Shown one piece after another: positions 16,636 through 25,809 of a DNA stretch of 64,000 bases. Made by a program: the position numbers and the translations under genes. How positions within the stretch are numbered: the first letter of the stretch is position 1; each line of letters begins with the position of its first letter. The DNA is from Rivularia sp034931125 (GTDB lineage: Bacteria; Cyanobacteriota; Cyanobacteriia; Cyanobacteriales; Nostocaceae). The stretch covers positions 38,356 to 102,355 of the forward strand of contig NZ_JAYGHM010000021.1 in the NCBI RefSeq assembly GCF_034931125.1. The letters are read 5' to 3'. Below the pieces are notes generated by a model, which saw only the letters and a list, made by a program, of their open reading frames with translations, did no database searches and was not told the DNA's origin.

Positions 16636-18726
16636 CTACTTCTTAGCAGCAGCTTCGCGTTCTTTCGCTTCCTTAATCACTTCATCAGCCACATTTCTAG
16701 GACATGGTGCATAGTGATCGAATTCCATTGAGAACTGACCACGACCGGAAGTCATGGTACGTAAATCGCCAATGTAACCAAACATCTCACTCAAAGGAGC
16801 TTCTGCTTTAATGCGAACTCCTGTAGCACCGGGGTCTTGAGATTTAATCATTCCACGACGACGGTTTAAGTCACCAATTACATCACCAACGTGAGCATCT
16901 GGAGTAAACACGTCTATCTTCATGATTGGCTCAAGCAATTGAGGACCCGCTTTTGGTAAGGTTTGACGATAGCCAGATTTCGCGGCAATTTCAAAGGCGA
17001 TCGCGCTGGAGTCAACTGGGTGATAAGCACCGTCAGTTAAGGTAAATTTCACATCTACTAAGGGGAATCCAGCTAAAACACCTTTGTCAATACTGCTTTG
17101 AAAACCCTTTTGAACTGCGGGCCAAAATTCTCTGGGTACGCTACCACCAGTTACTTTTGACTGGAACTCGAAGCCTGTACCGGGTTCACCGGGTTCGATA
17201 ATATATTCAATCTTACCGAATTGACCGGAACCACCGGATTGCTTTTTGTGGATGTAGGTGTCTTCGATGCGCTTAGTAATGGATTCGCGGTATGCTACCT
17301 GCGGTTTACCAACTTCCACTTCAACACCGTGAGTCCGTCTCAAGATATCAACTTTAATATCTAAGTGTAATTCTCCCATCCCCTTAATAATCATTTCACC
17401 GCTATCGGGATCGGTTTCAACTTGGAAGGAGGGGTCTTCTTGAACCATCTTGCTCAAAGCCATACCCAACTTCTCGGAGCTTCCTTTCTTCGCAGGTGCT
17501 ACCGCAATGGAAATTACTGGGTCCGGGAATACCATAGGTTCAAGCGTTGCGGGATTTTTCGGGTCACACAAAGTATGTCCGGTTTGGACGTTCTTCATCC
17601 CAACGATCGCAATAATATCCCCAGCTTGAGCAGAGTCTCTTTCTTCGCGGGAATTAGCGTGCATTTCCACCAGACGGCTGATACGTTCACTTTTACCAGT
17701 GGCGGTATTCAGGACGGTATCGCCTTTTGATAGGGTACCCGAATATATTCGAGTAAAGGTCAAAGCACCAAAACGGTCATCCATGATTTTGAATGCTAAC
17801 GCTCGCATTGGCGCTTCTGCATCAACTATGGCAAATTCACCAGTTTCATTACCTTCAAGATCAACTTCTGGCTGAGGTTTGACTTCTTTGGGGTTAGGTA
17901 GGTAATCAACAACAGCATCAAGTACTAACTGTACGCCTTTATTTTTAAAGGAAGAACCACAGTAAGTAGGGAAGAATGCTAAGTCTATAGTACCTTTATG
18001 GATACAGCGCTTCAGGTCTTCAATGGATATCTCTTCACCTTCAAGATATTTTTCCATCAACGCATCGTCTTGCTCTACCGCCATTTCAACCAACTTTTCG
18101 CGCCAAGCTTCGATATCTTCTTTCATCTCGGCGGGAGGTTCTTTAATTTCGTAATTCATTGGGTCGCCAGAATCATCCCACACCCAAGCTTTACGAGTCA
18201 GCAAATCGACAACCCCAACGAAATCATTTTCAGTCCCGATGGGCAGTACCATTACTAACGGTTTAGCAGCAAGTACATTTTCCACCTGCTTGACAACTCG
18301 GTAGAAATCTGCGCCTATGCGATCGAGCTTGTTGATATAAATAATCCGCGCAACTTCGGAGTCGTTAGCATAGCGCCAATTAGTTTCTGACTGCGGTTCC
18401 ACACCACCAGAGCCACAAAAAACGCCGATTCCGCCATCAAGAACCTTCAAAGAACGATACACCTCGATAGTGAAATCAACGTGTCCGGGGGTGTCGATGA
18501 TATTCAACTGGTGTTCGTTCCAGAAACAGGTTGTAGCAGCGGATTGAATCGTAATACCCCGCTCTTGCTCCTGCTCCATGAAGTCCGTTGTTGCTGCACC
18601 TTCATGAACCTCACCGATTTTGTGGATTTTACCAGTAAGTTTGAGAATTCTTTCAGTTGTGGTTGTTTTTCCTGCATCAACGTGGGCGAAGATGCCGATA
18701 TTTCGATAACGAGTGAGGTCTTTCAT
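16636..18726 (-). CDS. fusA: Translation elongation factor G
   Basis: EF-G is the GTPase that drives ribosomal translocation. The 696-residue protein is full length: G1 AHVDAGKTTTTE (14-25), G3 DTPGHVDF (78-85), G4 NKLDRIGAD and the C-terminal GYIGDLRTMTSGRGQ. C104 (VFCGSGGVEPQ) and C241 (LKRCIHKGT) match, one residue offset, cysteines reported as redox-sensitive in Synechocystis Slr1463. The gene is alone, without rpsL/rpsG or tufA, so it is probably an additional copy and not the str-operon gene. It sits on D1 and would leave the heterocyst chromosome. A hairpin terminator follows. Confidence 0.95.
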   Translation of the reverse strand: MKDLTRYRNIGIFAHVDAGKTTTTERILKLTGKIHKIGEVHEGAATTDFMEQEQERGITIQSAATTCFWNEHQLNIIDTPGHVDFTIEVYRSLKVLDGGIGVFCGSGGVEPQSETNWRYANDSEVARIIYINKLDRIGADFYRVVKQVENVLAAKPLVMVLPIGTENDFVGVVDLLTRKAWVWDDSGDPMNYEIKEPPAEMKEDIEAWREKLVEMAVEQDDALMEKYLEGEEISIEDLKRCIHKGTIDLAFFPTYCGSSFKNKGVQLVLDAVVDYLPNPKEVKPQPEVDLEGNETGEFAIVDAEAPMRALAFKIMDDRFGALTFTRIYSGTLSKGDTVLNTATGKSERISRLVEMHANSREERDSAQAGDIIAIVGMKNVQTGHTLCDPKNPATLEPMVFPDPVISIAVAPAKKGSSEKLGMALSKMVQEDPSFQVETDPDSGEMIIKGMGELHLDIKVDILRRTHGVEVEVGKPQVAYRESITKRIEDTYIHKKQSGGSGQFGKIEYIIEPGEPGTGFEFQSKVTGGSVPREFWPAVQKGFQSSIDKGVLAGFPLVDVKFTLTDGAYHPVDSSAIAFEIAAKSGYRQTLPKAGPQLLEPIMKIDVFTPDAHVGDVIGDLNRRRGMIKSQDPGATGVRIKAEAPLSEMFGYIGDLRTMTSGRGQFSMEFDHYAPCPRNVADEVIKEAKEREAAAKK

Positions 18727-19083
18727 ATTTAACTATATAACTAGGTGCTAGAAACGGTTGGCGGCTACCCTTAAAATATTACTCAAAAGGGAATCGGCGA
18801 TTTGCAGTCAGCAAGGGCTGAAAGACCGTCTCGGACATTTTAAGTCCAAATCATGCCGATGGCTAATATACCATTTGTTAAGTAATTATAAATTATTTCG
18901 ATGTCAAGGTGAAACAGTTCTAAGTAGTGGTAGCCGAATTATCCACGGAGGAAACACGACTCGGTGAATTCTTTATTCAGTTACGTTCTAATGTGAAGAG
19001 TATTTTTGCTTATTTACTGACTGATATCCAAGCTATATTTTAGCGAAAATAGCGCGACTACAAACCTTACGATTTATATAAAT
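18727..19083. other. Upstream region of fusA
   Basis: About 350 bp between divergent genes. Complementary patches CGGCGATTTG (about 18795) and CAAATCATGCCG (about 18849) could pair to form a structured fusA leader. No known riboswitch motif was recognised and no coding frame is convincing. Confidence 0.4.
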
Positions 19084-19539
19084 ATGAGTAATTGGGTACA
19101 AATTAAAGGAAAGATTAATAAAGGTTATGGTGTTGCATCGGGAAAAGGAGGAGATAAACGTTTTCCTAATGGAACTATTGAAATGCAAAAGCCTTTCTTT
19201 CACAAACAAGGACTTGATTTAGAACCGTATTTTTCGGGGACTTTGAATATTTCGATTTTTCCCCATCAATATTCAGTTAAGCAAGCTAAATACACGTTTA
19301 AAAATGTCAAATGGGCGGAAAATGAACCAGCGGAGGATTTTTCCTTTTTTGATTGTAGGATTCGACTCAAAAATGGTGAGTTGCAAACTGGACTAATTTA
19401 TTATCCTCATCCGGAAACAAAGCCCGAACATTTTCAAGCTGCGGATATTCTAGAAATTATTACTTTTAAAATTGATGATTTAGAATATGATGAGGATGTG
19501 ATTTTGGAAGTTGATAGTCAGCAGATTGAGATTAGTTGA
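19084..19539 (+). CDS. Hypothetical protein with riboflavin-kinase-like (DUF120) motif
   Basis: The 151-residue protein starts WVQIKGKINKGYGVASGKG and contains LEPYFSGTLNISI. The latter resembles the PYPGTLNV motif of the archaeal CTP-dependent riboflavin kinase family (DUF120), which starts with a similar G-x-V/G-x-G segment. The C-terminal half is acidic. The resemblance is short and function is not assigned. Confidence 0.55.
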   Translation: MSNWVQIKGKINKGYGVASGKGGDKRFPNGTIEMQKPFFHKQGLDLEPYFSGTLNISIFPHQYSVKQAKYTFKNVKWAENEPAEDFSFFDCRIRLKNGELQTGLIYYPHPETKPEHFQAADILEIITFKIDDLEYDEDVILEVDSQQIEIS

Positions 19540-19562
19540 AGGTTTTGTAAATTGTAGTAAAT

Positions 19563-20788
19563 TGTAGGTTGTGTTAGACGCACGACAATATCCAACTATT
19601 AACGCATTATCTAACTTGCGTCGTAACCCAACATTCCAATATTTCATGTCAATTTTCTGTTAACAATGATTCATCAAAACTGGGGTAAACTAGTTTGCGA
19701 GCATTTCACGAATAAAAATCTAGAACTGCCAAACATTGGAGATTTTGTAAATGGTGAAGTTGTAGCTTGCGCTCCTTTTGGTATATGGCTCGATATACAT
19801 TGTGGTGTACCTGCACTACTTGAAATAATTCAGCTAGATATACAAAATTTTAAGCCAGAAGATTATCCGGAATGGATGCCAAAAATTGGTGAAAAATTTG
19901 ATGCAGTTGTAGTCGTAGTTAAGAATAAAGAAATATGATTAACTCAAAACTTTATATTTCAAAATAGTTGTAGGTTGGGTTAGACGCACGACAATATTTA
20001 ATTATTGACGGATAATTTAATTTGCGTCGTAACCCAACACGCTTTTTGATTTGGAGAACTATTATGCCCAATAGTACTGTTAAACTTGGTTCCCAGTACG
20101 GAGATGCCTTTATGTCGATAGTGCGATCGCCCGTACATCATATGTTACAAAATTAAGGTGCTGTTAGCGCACTATTCCAAGCTGATTAAAATTGCCTAAA
20201 CTAACGTTTATATTAGTTGTATTTGATTTTATATAAGACATTAAAATGTTGGGTTACGACGCAAAATTAATTTATTCGTTAATAATTATATATCTTCGTG
20301 CGTCTAACCCAACCTACATATGATTTAATCTGCATCTACTCCACGGATGATAAACTTGAATTACAAAATAATTCCAAAATATTATCAGCATTTTTTTATC
20401 GGAATAGTACTGGCGTTTTTACCCTTCATTCTTATAGATGGTTGGCTTCCCTACGCTTTGTTGAGTTAATTCCATTATTGCTCATTGGTGTGTGAAAGCA
20501 ATGGTTAACGGATTATGTATCGTTATGCAGATGTTGGGTTACGACGCTTTAGGAAATTATTTGTTAATATTCAAATATTTTTGTGCGTCTAACCCAACCT
20601 ACAATTAATTCTTTCTTAGTCTTATTTATAAGACTATGATTTGCAAACGTAGGTGGGTTCTTTATAAAAACGTAGAATTTTGTAAATAGTTTAATCTTGT
20701 AATAATGTCATATTATTACGGTGCGTTACGGCATTATCAAATATATAATCTCCATTTTCACATATTTGTGCCGTGACACACCCTACAA
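19563..20788. repeat. Cluster of five GTTGGGTTACG palindromes
   Basis: Units at 19563-19633, 19969-20039, 20247-20318, 20532-20603 and a diverged one at 20719-20788. Each pairs GTTGGGTTACGACGC-type and GCGTCTAACCCAACCTAC-type arms around 30-40 bp of AT-rich DNA; the first two are in the opposite orientation to the rest. The interval 19939-21029 otherwise holds no credible gene; a 65-codon frame at 20298 overlaps a repeat and is not supported. Confidence 0.75.
19666..19938 (+). CDS. Small S1-like RNA-binding domain protein
   Basis: The 90-residue protein contains PNIGDFVNGEVVACAPFGIW followed by LDIHCGVPALLEI, the first strands of an S1/OB-fold domain in which the conserved phenylalanine and glycine are present. 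Similar single-domain S1-like proteins are common and poorly studied in cyanobacteria. Palindromic repeats flank it on both sides. Confidence 0.6.
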   Translation: MIHQNWGKLVCEHFTNKNLELPNIGDFVNGEVVACAPFGIWLDIHCGVPALLEIIQLDIQNFKPEDYPEWMPKIGEKFDAVVVVVKNKEI

Positions 20789-21029
20789 AAGACAAAAGAT
20801 TAGTCTAAAAAATTTGCGGTACAAAAAGTTTTTAAATTTACAGTTTTAATCTCACGCAATTTTTATTTATGTAAATAGCTTTATGAAATCAACTTTCTAT
20901 CTGGTTGACTGCAAAATAATCTTCTTTTTAATAAACAAAATAATTTATATTTAGGCTAAAAATAATCTATTTATTTTTCCAATCTCCACAAACTTTACTC
21001 TATCTAACTTTTACTTCCATTACCAAGTT

Positions 21030-21040
21030 CGGAGTAATCC
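21030..21040 (-). repeat. D1 attachment repeat, nifH-proximal copy
   Basis: GGATTACTCCG on the nifD coding strand, preceded by CACTCTTG (native nifD, H-S-W). It is identical to 7055-7065. Confidence 0.96.
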
Positions 21041-21498
21041 CAAGAGTGCATTTGACGGAAAGGAAGACCCATTTTTTGGAAAACGTACTTCTCTTTAATA
21101 CCAGCACCAACGATGTCTGGCTTAAGTCCTTTCACAAACTGCTCGAATTCGTAACCAGTTACGTCATCGTAAACGATGGTTCCGTTTTCAATATAGTTTG
21201 TAGTACGCTTATAGTCGTCACTGTGAGCGAACTCATAACCAGTGCTGACCAATTCCATTCCCAAGTCTTTGAATGCTGGTACAACGTGACGGGGACGTAA
21301 ACCACCAACCATCAAAGCAACAGTCTTACCTTTTAGACGATGACCGTATTTTTCGAGGATTGCTTTGGTTGTAGGCTCGTACTTAGCAATAACCTTCTCA
21401 GCGTTTTCTTGGATTTTCTCGTCAAACTTAGCTGCGATCGCTCTTAAAGATTCAGCAATCTTGGTAGGTCCGAAGAAGTTGTATTCCATCCAGGGAAT
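21030..21498 (-). CDS. nifD: nifD, third piece
   Basis: This encodes residues about 298-454 of the assembled NifD: MEYNFFGPTKIAESLRAIAA, then VALMVGGLRPRHVVPAFKD and FRQMHSWDYS. H449 (MHSWDYS), the equivalent of the Azotobacter FeMo-cofactor ligand His442, lies only 9 bases before the D1 repeat. The piece is bounded by the D2 repeat (21488-21498) and the D1 repeat (21030-21040). Read through, it runs into element DNA and stops at 21004. Confidence 0.96.
21488..21498 (-). repeat. D2 attachment repeat, left copy
   Basis: Coding-strand sequence ATTCCCTGGAT, followed by GGAATACAAC (native nifD, M-E-Y-N). Identical to 23366-23376; flanks differ. Confidence 0.93.
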
Positions 21499-21634
21499 TT
21501 TGTTGTTGACTAATATTAGGTAAATCTGCGATGATAGCTAGTGCCTGTAGTTACTGATTTTTCGCCAACTGCGAACAATGCTCGTCAGAAACTGTTGGTT
21601 TTGTGTGGTTAATATTTAATACAAAAGTAAGGTA

Positions 21635-23038
21635 ATGTCAAAAACTAACTTACATCAAAATTCCGAAGTTTTTGAGTCTTTCGAGCCTCCTCACACTACG
21701 GACGGTAGCTACAAAGGAACCATGAAGCAGATTGAAGCAACACGGGCTTATTTAAAAGAAAAGTTTGACGAAGAAGTTGTTAAAGTAAAAACTAGGCTAA
21801 AGGAAGCTAACATCAAAGTTGGAATTGTAGTTAAAAACGGTTCTATTCAATTACAAACAACGCTACCTTTAAAGCCAGGAGAGATTGATAAAAAAGGTAC
21901 TGGTGTTAAGCAATATTCGATATCCTTGGGTATTCCAGCAAATTTCGATGGTTTAAAAACCGCTGAAGAAGAAGCATATGAATTAAGCAAACTTACAGCA
22001 AGAAAATGCTTTGAGTGGAACGATAAATATTTAGGAAAGAGAGCAAAAGCTGCTAAAGAACAAATAAAGACTATTGCTGAGATACTTCCTGAGTTTGAAA
22101 AAAAATATTTTCAAACTAGAAAACGCACGATGAAAAGTGAACACACTTTTCATTGTCATCAAGATTATCTGAAAAGAAATATTGGTTTAGATACTTTAGT
22201 TTGTAAAGATGAAATTTTACTGCGTTTAGATATATTAGAACCGAAAAGTAGCACTTTATATAATACAGTTAAAACGTTAAAAGTATTCCGAAAGATATTT
22301 GATTTAGATATCGATTTATCTGCTTATGCTGGTAAACCTATTGTTCAAGAAAGACATTTACCTGATGATGACAAAATTATTGCAGCTTATGATAAGTTTG
22401 CAGATTATGCTGCAACACGCAAGAGAACAATTAAAAAAGCTTATGTAAATAGCTGGAAACTTTGGCAGTGGTGCTATGGGATGTTAGCTACCTATGGTTT
22501 AAGACCACGAGAATTATTTGTAAATCCAGATATTGAACATTGGTTGAATACAAAAAATATTAATCATACTTGGAAAGTTGATAGCGAAACCAAAACTGGA
22601 AGTAGGGAGGTTTTACCCTTTTATCCGGAATGGTTAGAAAAGTTCGATTTAAAAAATATTGAATATCTGCAAATGTTAAAAGAGATTGTTGAAGATAAAA
22701 AAACATGGAGAGATATTAATACAGTTAGAATTAACTGCTCGTCTTGGTTTCGTCGAGTTAATGTAGGTTTTGACCCCTACGATTTGCGTCACGCTTGGGC
22801 AATTCGCGCTCATATGAACGGAATTCCGATCAAAGCTGCTGCGGATAATCTAGGTCATTCTGTAGAAATACATACAGAAATCTATCAAAAGTGGTTTTCC
22901 TTAGAAAATAGACGCAAAGTAATGACTTCTGCGTTAGAAAGTAAGGATTTAGTAAGAAATTTACAAAATGAAAATCAACGATTACAAGTAGAGATAGAAA
23001 AATTGCTACAAGAGAATCAAACATTGCGGATAAAATAA
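21635..23038 (+). CDS. XisA/XisC-family tyrosine recombinase of D2
   Basis: The 467-residue site-specific recombinase is expected to excise D2. The N-terminus carries TDGSYKGTMKQIEATRAYL, shared with the D3 and H2 enzymes. The catalytic domain has GLRPRELF, PYDLRHAWA (Tyr replacing the usual His), LGHSVEIHT and the nucleophile Y417 (IYQKW). A coiled coil (LVRNLQNENQRLQVEIEKLL) closes the protein. The D1, D2, D3 and H2 enzymes are clearly homologous, yet their repeats differ, so each must have diverged in DNA specificity. Confidence 0.9.
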   Translation: MSKTNLHQNSEVFESFEPPHTTDGSYKGTMKQIEATRAYLKEKFDEEVVKVKTRLKEANIKVGIVVKNGSIQLQTTLPLKPGEIDKKGTGVKQYSISLGIPANFDGLKTAEEEAYELSKLTARKCFEWNDKYLGKRAKAAKEQIKTIAEILPEFEKKYFQTRKRTMKSEHTFHCHQDYLKRNIGLDTLVCKDEILLRLDILEPKSSTLYNTVKTLKVFRKIFDLDIDLSAYAGKPIVQERHLPDDDKIIAAYDKFADYAATRKRTIKKAYVNSWKLWQWCYGMLATYGLRPRELFVNPDIEHWLNTKNINHTWKVDSETKTGSREVLPFYPEWLEKFDLKNIEYLQMLKEIVEDKKTWRDINTVRINCSSWFRRVNVGFDPYDLRHAWAIRAHMNGIPIKAAADNLGHSVEIHTEIYQKWFSLENRRKVMTSALESKDLVRNLQNENQRLQVEIEKLLQENQTLRIK

Positions 23039-23365
23039 AACAATCAAATATTTGAAAATATTTAAGAATGTGTGTTACTGCGATAATTAATTTAGATTTG
23101 TAGTAATACACACTTTTATATAATTACTTCTGGTTTATGTAAACCGGACTTTTTTCCTATTCCCTAAAAAAAGCATTCAATTATTTTTACATAAGCACTT
23201 ATTAGCTCCAAATATCGCATAATTAATCTAAAAAATTAAGTTAATTTATTGATTTACTCTACTTTTTTGTATTTTTATTGTTTTTATTTAATGAAAAAGT
23301 AAATCATCTTATATATTAGTTTTTAAAAACCCTTGCATATTAAACCTTTCAATAATCATCCCCTT
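23039..23365. other. AT-rich tail of D2
   Basis: About 325 bp after the recombinase stop up to the repeat. It is very AT-rich, with no supported coding frame. A short pairing ATTACTTCTGG/CCGGACT near 23125-23155 is too weak to call a terminator. Confidence 0.45.
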
Positions 23366-23376
23366 ATCCAGGGAAT
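23366..23376 (-). repeat. D2 attachment repeat, right copy
   Basis: Coding-strand ATTCCCTGGAT, preceded by GCTTACGGT (native nifD, A-Y-G). Identical to 21488-21498. Confidence 0.93.
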
Positions 23377-24044
23377 ACCGTAAGCTTCTTCCATGTGACG
23401 GGAGATGTAGTTCATCGAACGGTAGCAATGAATCAAGTTCATTTTTACCTTGGGGGTCAACATCATTTCGTTGATTGTCCCGTCTCCAGACCACTGAGCA
23501 ACTACACGCAAGCCGAGTTCTTCTAAGAGGATACGGCTAGACCAAGCGTCACCACCGATGTTGTAGTCACCGATGATTGCTACATCGTAAGGACCGGGTT
23601 CATAACCAAGGGTATTTTCCTTAGCAGCTTCGTCAGCTTTAGGGAAGATCCAGTCGCGAATTGCATCGTTAGCAATGTGGTGTCCTAAAGATTGAGATAC
23701 ACCCCGGAAACCTTCACAACGAACGGGAACAACTGGCTTACCGATTTCTTTAGATGACTTTCTAGCAACTGCTTCGATGTCATCTCCAATCAAACCGATG
23801 GGACATTCAGATTGAATTGAAACACCACGGTTGAGAGGGAACAATTCGTCGATTTCCTGAATCATTTTGGCGAGTTTTTTGTCACCACCAAAAACAATGT
23901 CTCTTTCTTGGAAGTCAGAAGTGAAGTGCATTGTACCGAAGGTATCAACACCTGTGGTACCAATGTAGTAGTTTCTTCTACCAGACCAAGACCAGTAACC
24001 GCAACCTACAGGACCGTGGCTGATGTGAATCATGTCCTTAATCG
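23366..24044 (-). CDS. nifD: nifD, second piece
   Basis: This encodes residues about 77-301 of the assembled NifD, starting KDMIHISHGPVGCGYWSW. It contains C90 (HGPVGCGYW, a P-cluster ligand), the ECPIGLIGDD region with the third P-cluster cysteine, and C282 (HCYRSMNY), the equivalent of the FeMo-cofactor ligand Cys275. It ends at the D2 repeat in GIPW and begins inside the D3 repeat CGATTAA. Without excision the frame runs into D2 and stops after IRG. Confidence 0.96.
24038..24044 (-). repeat. D3 attachment repeat, left copy
   Basis: Coding-strand CGATTAA followed by native nifD GGACATGATTCAC (D-M-I-H). Confidence 0.82.
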
Positions 24045-24296
24045 TGATATTCTTTAACTACAAAATATTATATATGGCAGTACTTTCACAAATTTTTGCA
24101 GCGATATAATCTAAATTTACCTTAAATTGTGTCTGCTTAAATTAAAAACATCAACTATTTTTATAGTTTTCATCTGGTTTAATTAAGCTTGGTTGATTCT
24201 AAACTTACCCTAAATAAAATTAAATCAAGTATTAGCAGCAAAAATTTTGATTGTATGAGACGTAAATCAACAATTTAAAGTTTGTTAAATGCATCA

Positions 24297-25694
24297 TTAA
24301 CTACAGTTTAATTGATTGATTATACTAAATTTTTCTAATTCCATTTTAAGCTGTTGATTCTCAGTTTTTAAATCTAAGACTTCAGCTTCTAACTCCTGAT
24401 TTGATTTTTTATTAATGCTAGATATCATAACTTGCTTACGATTTTCTAGCGAGAACCATCGTTGATACACTCTCGTATGCATTTCTACCGAATGTCCTAA
24501 ATTGTCTGCTGAAGCTTTAATTGGTAAACCTTGGATATGCGCTCTAATAGCACAAGCGTGTCTTAAATCGTAAGGTTCAAATGGTAAATTTAGAATCCGT
24601 CTAAACCAACGAGCATTAGTTTGAACTAAATGTGATAGCTCGTGAAAACTGTTTATCTGTGCTATTTTTAATTTTAGTAAATGAATAGCTTCTGTATTCT
24701 TCAATTCAAATAATTCTACCCATGCTGGGATAAAAGGCAAAACTTCCCTATAACCTGTTTTGTTTGATTTATGAACCTTCCAGGTATTATCAGTATTATC
24801 ATCACTTAAATACCATTCTAAATCTGGTTGATTAAATACCTCACGAGGTCTTAAACCATATGTCGCAATTAATCCAAATACTAACCGATGTAATTGCCAA
24901 GAGTTTCTATAATCTTTTCTGACTTTTGTATTTTTACCTTTGATTTGGTATTTTTTAAAAGCTTCTATAATTTCGATATCTGAAGGTATATATCTATCAT
25001 TGGGAACTACAGGTAACTTTAAATTTGTAAAATCTACTTCTATTCGATGAATTTTGCAAAAAACTCTAGCAACTCGAATTGCTTGGTCACGAGAACTAGG
25101 AGAAGTGATATTTTTAATAATTGTAATAATACCTTCACTCGTAACTGGTAAATCTAACTCAAAATACTGTTTGTATCGTTTATATAAATGCCAAAAACTG
25201 TGTTCGCTTTTAATTGTTCTCTTTCTAGTACTAAAATACTCATCCTCTAATGTTTCTAGTATCTGCTTGAAAGTCTTTACTTGTTTGCGATCGCCTTTTT
25301 GACCTAGATACTTCTCATTCCATTCAAAACATTTCCTTGCAATCAGTTTACCTAATTCGTTTGCTTCTTCTTCAGCGGTTTTTAAACCATGCAAATTTGC
25401 GGGAATACCTAAAGATATAAAGTATTGCTTGCGATTTCTGCCCGATTTCTCAATATCTCCAGGTTTTAAGGGAAGAGTCGCTCTTAACTGAAGGGTGTTT
25501 CCGACTTTCTTAATACTTACTTTACTTTTACTAGCTTTTAGTCTTGTATTTATATCTGTAAGCAGTTCTTCAATCTTTTTTTCCATATATTCCCGTGTTG
25601 CTTTGACTTGATTTTGCGTACCCATGTAGCTTCCATCGGTACTTGCTGGAACTTCAAAATCATTAAATAAATCCTCTTGATGCACCTGTCTCAT
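24297..25694 (-). CDS. XisA/XisC-family tyrosine recombinase of D3
   Basis: The 465-residue recombinase is expected to excise D3. The N-terminus reads STDGSYMGTQNQVKATREYM. The catalytic motifs are GLRPREVF, PYDLRHACA (Tyr for His; Cys where the other three have Trp), LGHSVEMHT and the nucleophile Y410 (VYQRW). The C-terminal coiled coil (ELEAEVLDLKTENQQLKMEL) is kept. The start codon lies 108 bp from the right repeat and the gene reads inward, as in the other elements, although the whole element is flipped relative to nif. Confidence 0.9.
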   Translation of the reverse strand: MRQVHQEDLFNDFEVPASTDGSYMGTQNQVKATREYMEKKIEELLTDINTRLKASKSKVSIKKVGNTLQLRATLPLKPGDIEKSGRNRKQYFISLGIPANLHGLKTAEEEANELGKLIARKCFEWNEKYLGQKGDRKQVKTFKQILETLEDEYFSTRKRTIKSEHSFWHLYKRYKQYFELDLPVTSEGIITIIKNITSPSSRDQAIRVARVFCKIHRIEVDFTNLKLPVVPNDRYIPSDIEIIEAFKKYQIKGKNTKVRKDYRNSWQLHRLVFGLIATYGLRPREVFNQPDLEWYLSDDNTDNTWKVHKSNKTGYREVLPFIPAWVELFELKNTEAIHLLKLKIAQINSFHELSHLVQTNARWFRRILNLPFEPYDLRHACAIRAHIQGLPIKASADNLGHSVEMHTRVYQRWFSLENRKQVMISSINKKSNQELEAEVLDLKTENQQLKMELEKFSIINQLNCS

Positions 25695-25802
25695 CCTAAA
25701 TATGCCCTAAAAAATAACTGCTTATAGCGAACATCTCAGCTAGTAAAGATTGCTCTCTATAAACAGTTTAGGGTATATTTACTTTAAAGATAAACCATAT
25801 TT

Positions 25803-25809
25803 TTAATCG
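25803..25809 (-). repeat. D3 attachment repeat, right copy
   Basis: Coding-strand CGATTAA preceded by native nifD GGGGTC (W-G-P). The element side continues AAATATGGTTTAT, a transition-only variant of the native GGACATGATTCAC. Confidence 0.82.

Larger units (their letters stand above)
7055..21029. mobile_element. nifD element D1 (canonical XisA-type, 13,975 bp)
   Basis: The element is bounded by two direct copies of CGGAGTAATCC (7055-7065 and 21030-21040), whose complement GGATTACTCCG is the known XisA repeat of the Anabaena PCC 7120 nifD element. Recombination removes 13,975 bp and restores an in-frame DYSGPYHG. xisA lies at the nifK-proximal end. Cargo includes a DUF2780 protein, a broken dienelactone hydrolase, a class D beta-lactamase, a Mn superoxide dismutase, an EF-G, a helix-turn-helix protein and hypotheticals, plus two MITE copies and a cluster of palindromes. 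Confidence 0.96.
21488..23365. mobile_element. nifD element D2 (minimal, 1,878 bp)
   Basis: Bounded by direct 11 bp copies of ATCCAGGGAAT (21488-21498 and 23366-23376). Excision restores GIPWMEYNFFGP, the conserved NifD sequence, in frame. The only gene inside is a tyrosine recombinase, reading opposite to nif with its start 136 bp from the left repeat. Confidence 0.94.
24038..25802. mobile_element. nifD element D3 (minimal, 1,765 bp)
   Basis: The bounds are given by the shared heptamer TTAATCG (24038-24044 and 25803-25809) at the only point where the two nifD pieces join to the conserved GPIKDMIHISHG. Excision at this point keeps the frame. Beyond the heptamer the two sides stay similar over 13 more bases, all six differences being transitions. 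The single gene is a tyrosine recombinase in the same direction as nif, the reverse of D1 and D2. Confidence 0.9.

Noticed and set aside
18758..18967. 69-residue frame upstream of fusA
   Set aside because: Lies in the probable structured leader, has no ribosome-binding site and no recognisable pattern.
20298..20495. 65-residue frame in the D1 repeat cluster
   Set aside because: Its first codons are the arm of a palindromic repeat and the rest is low-complexity AT-rich sequence.
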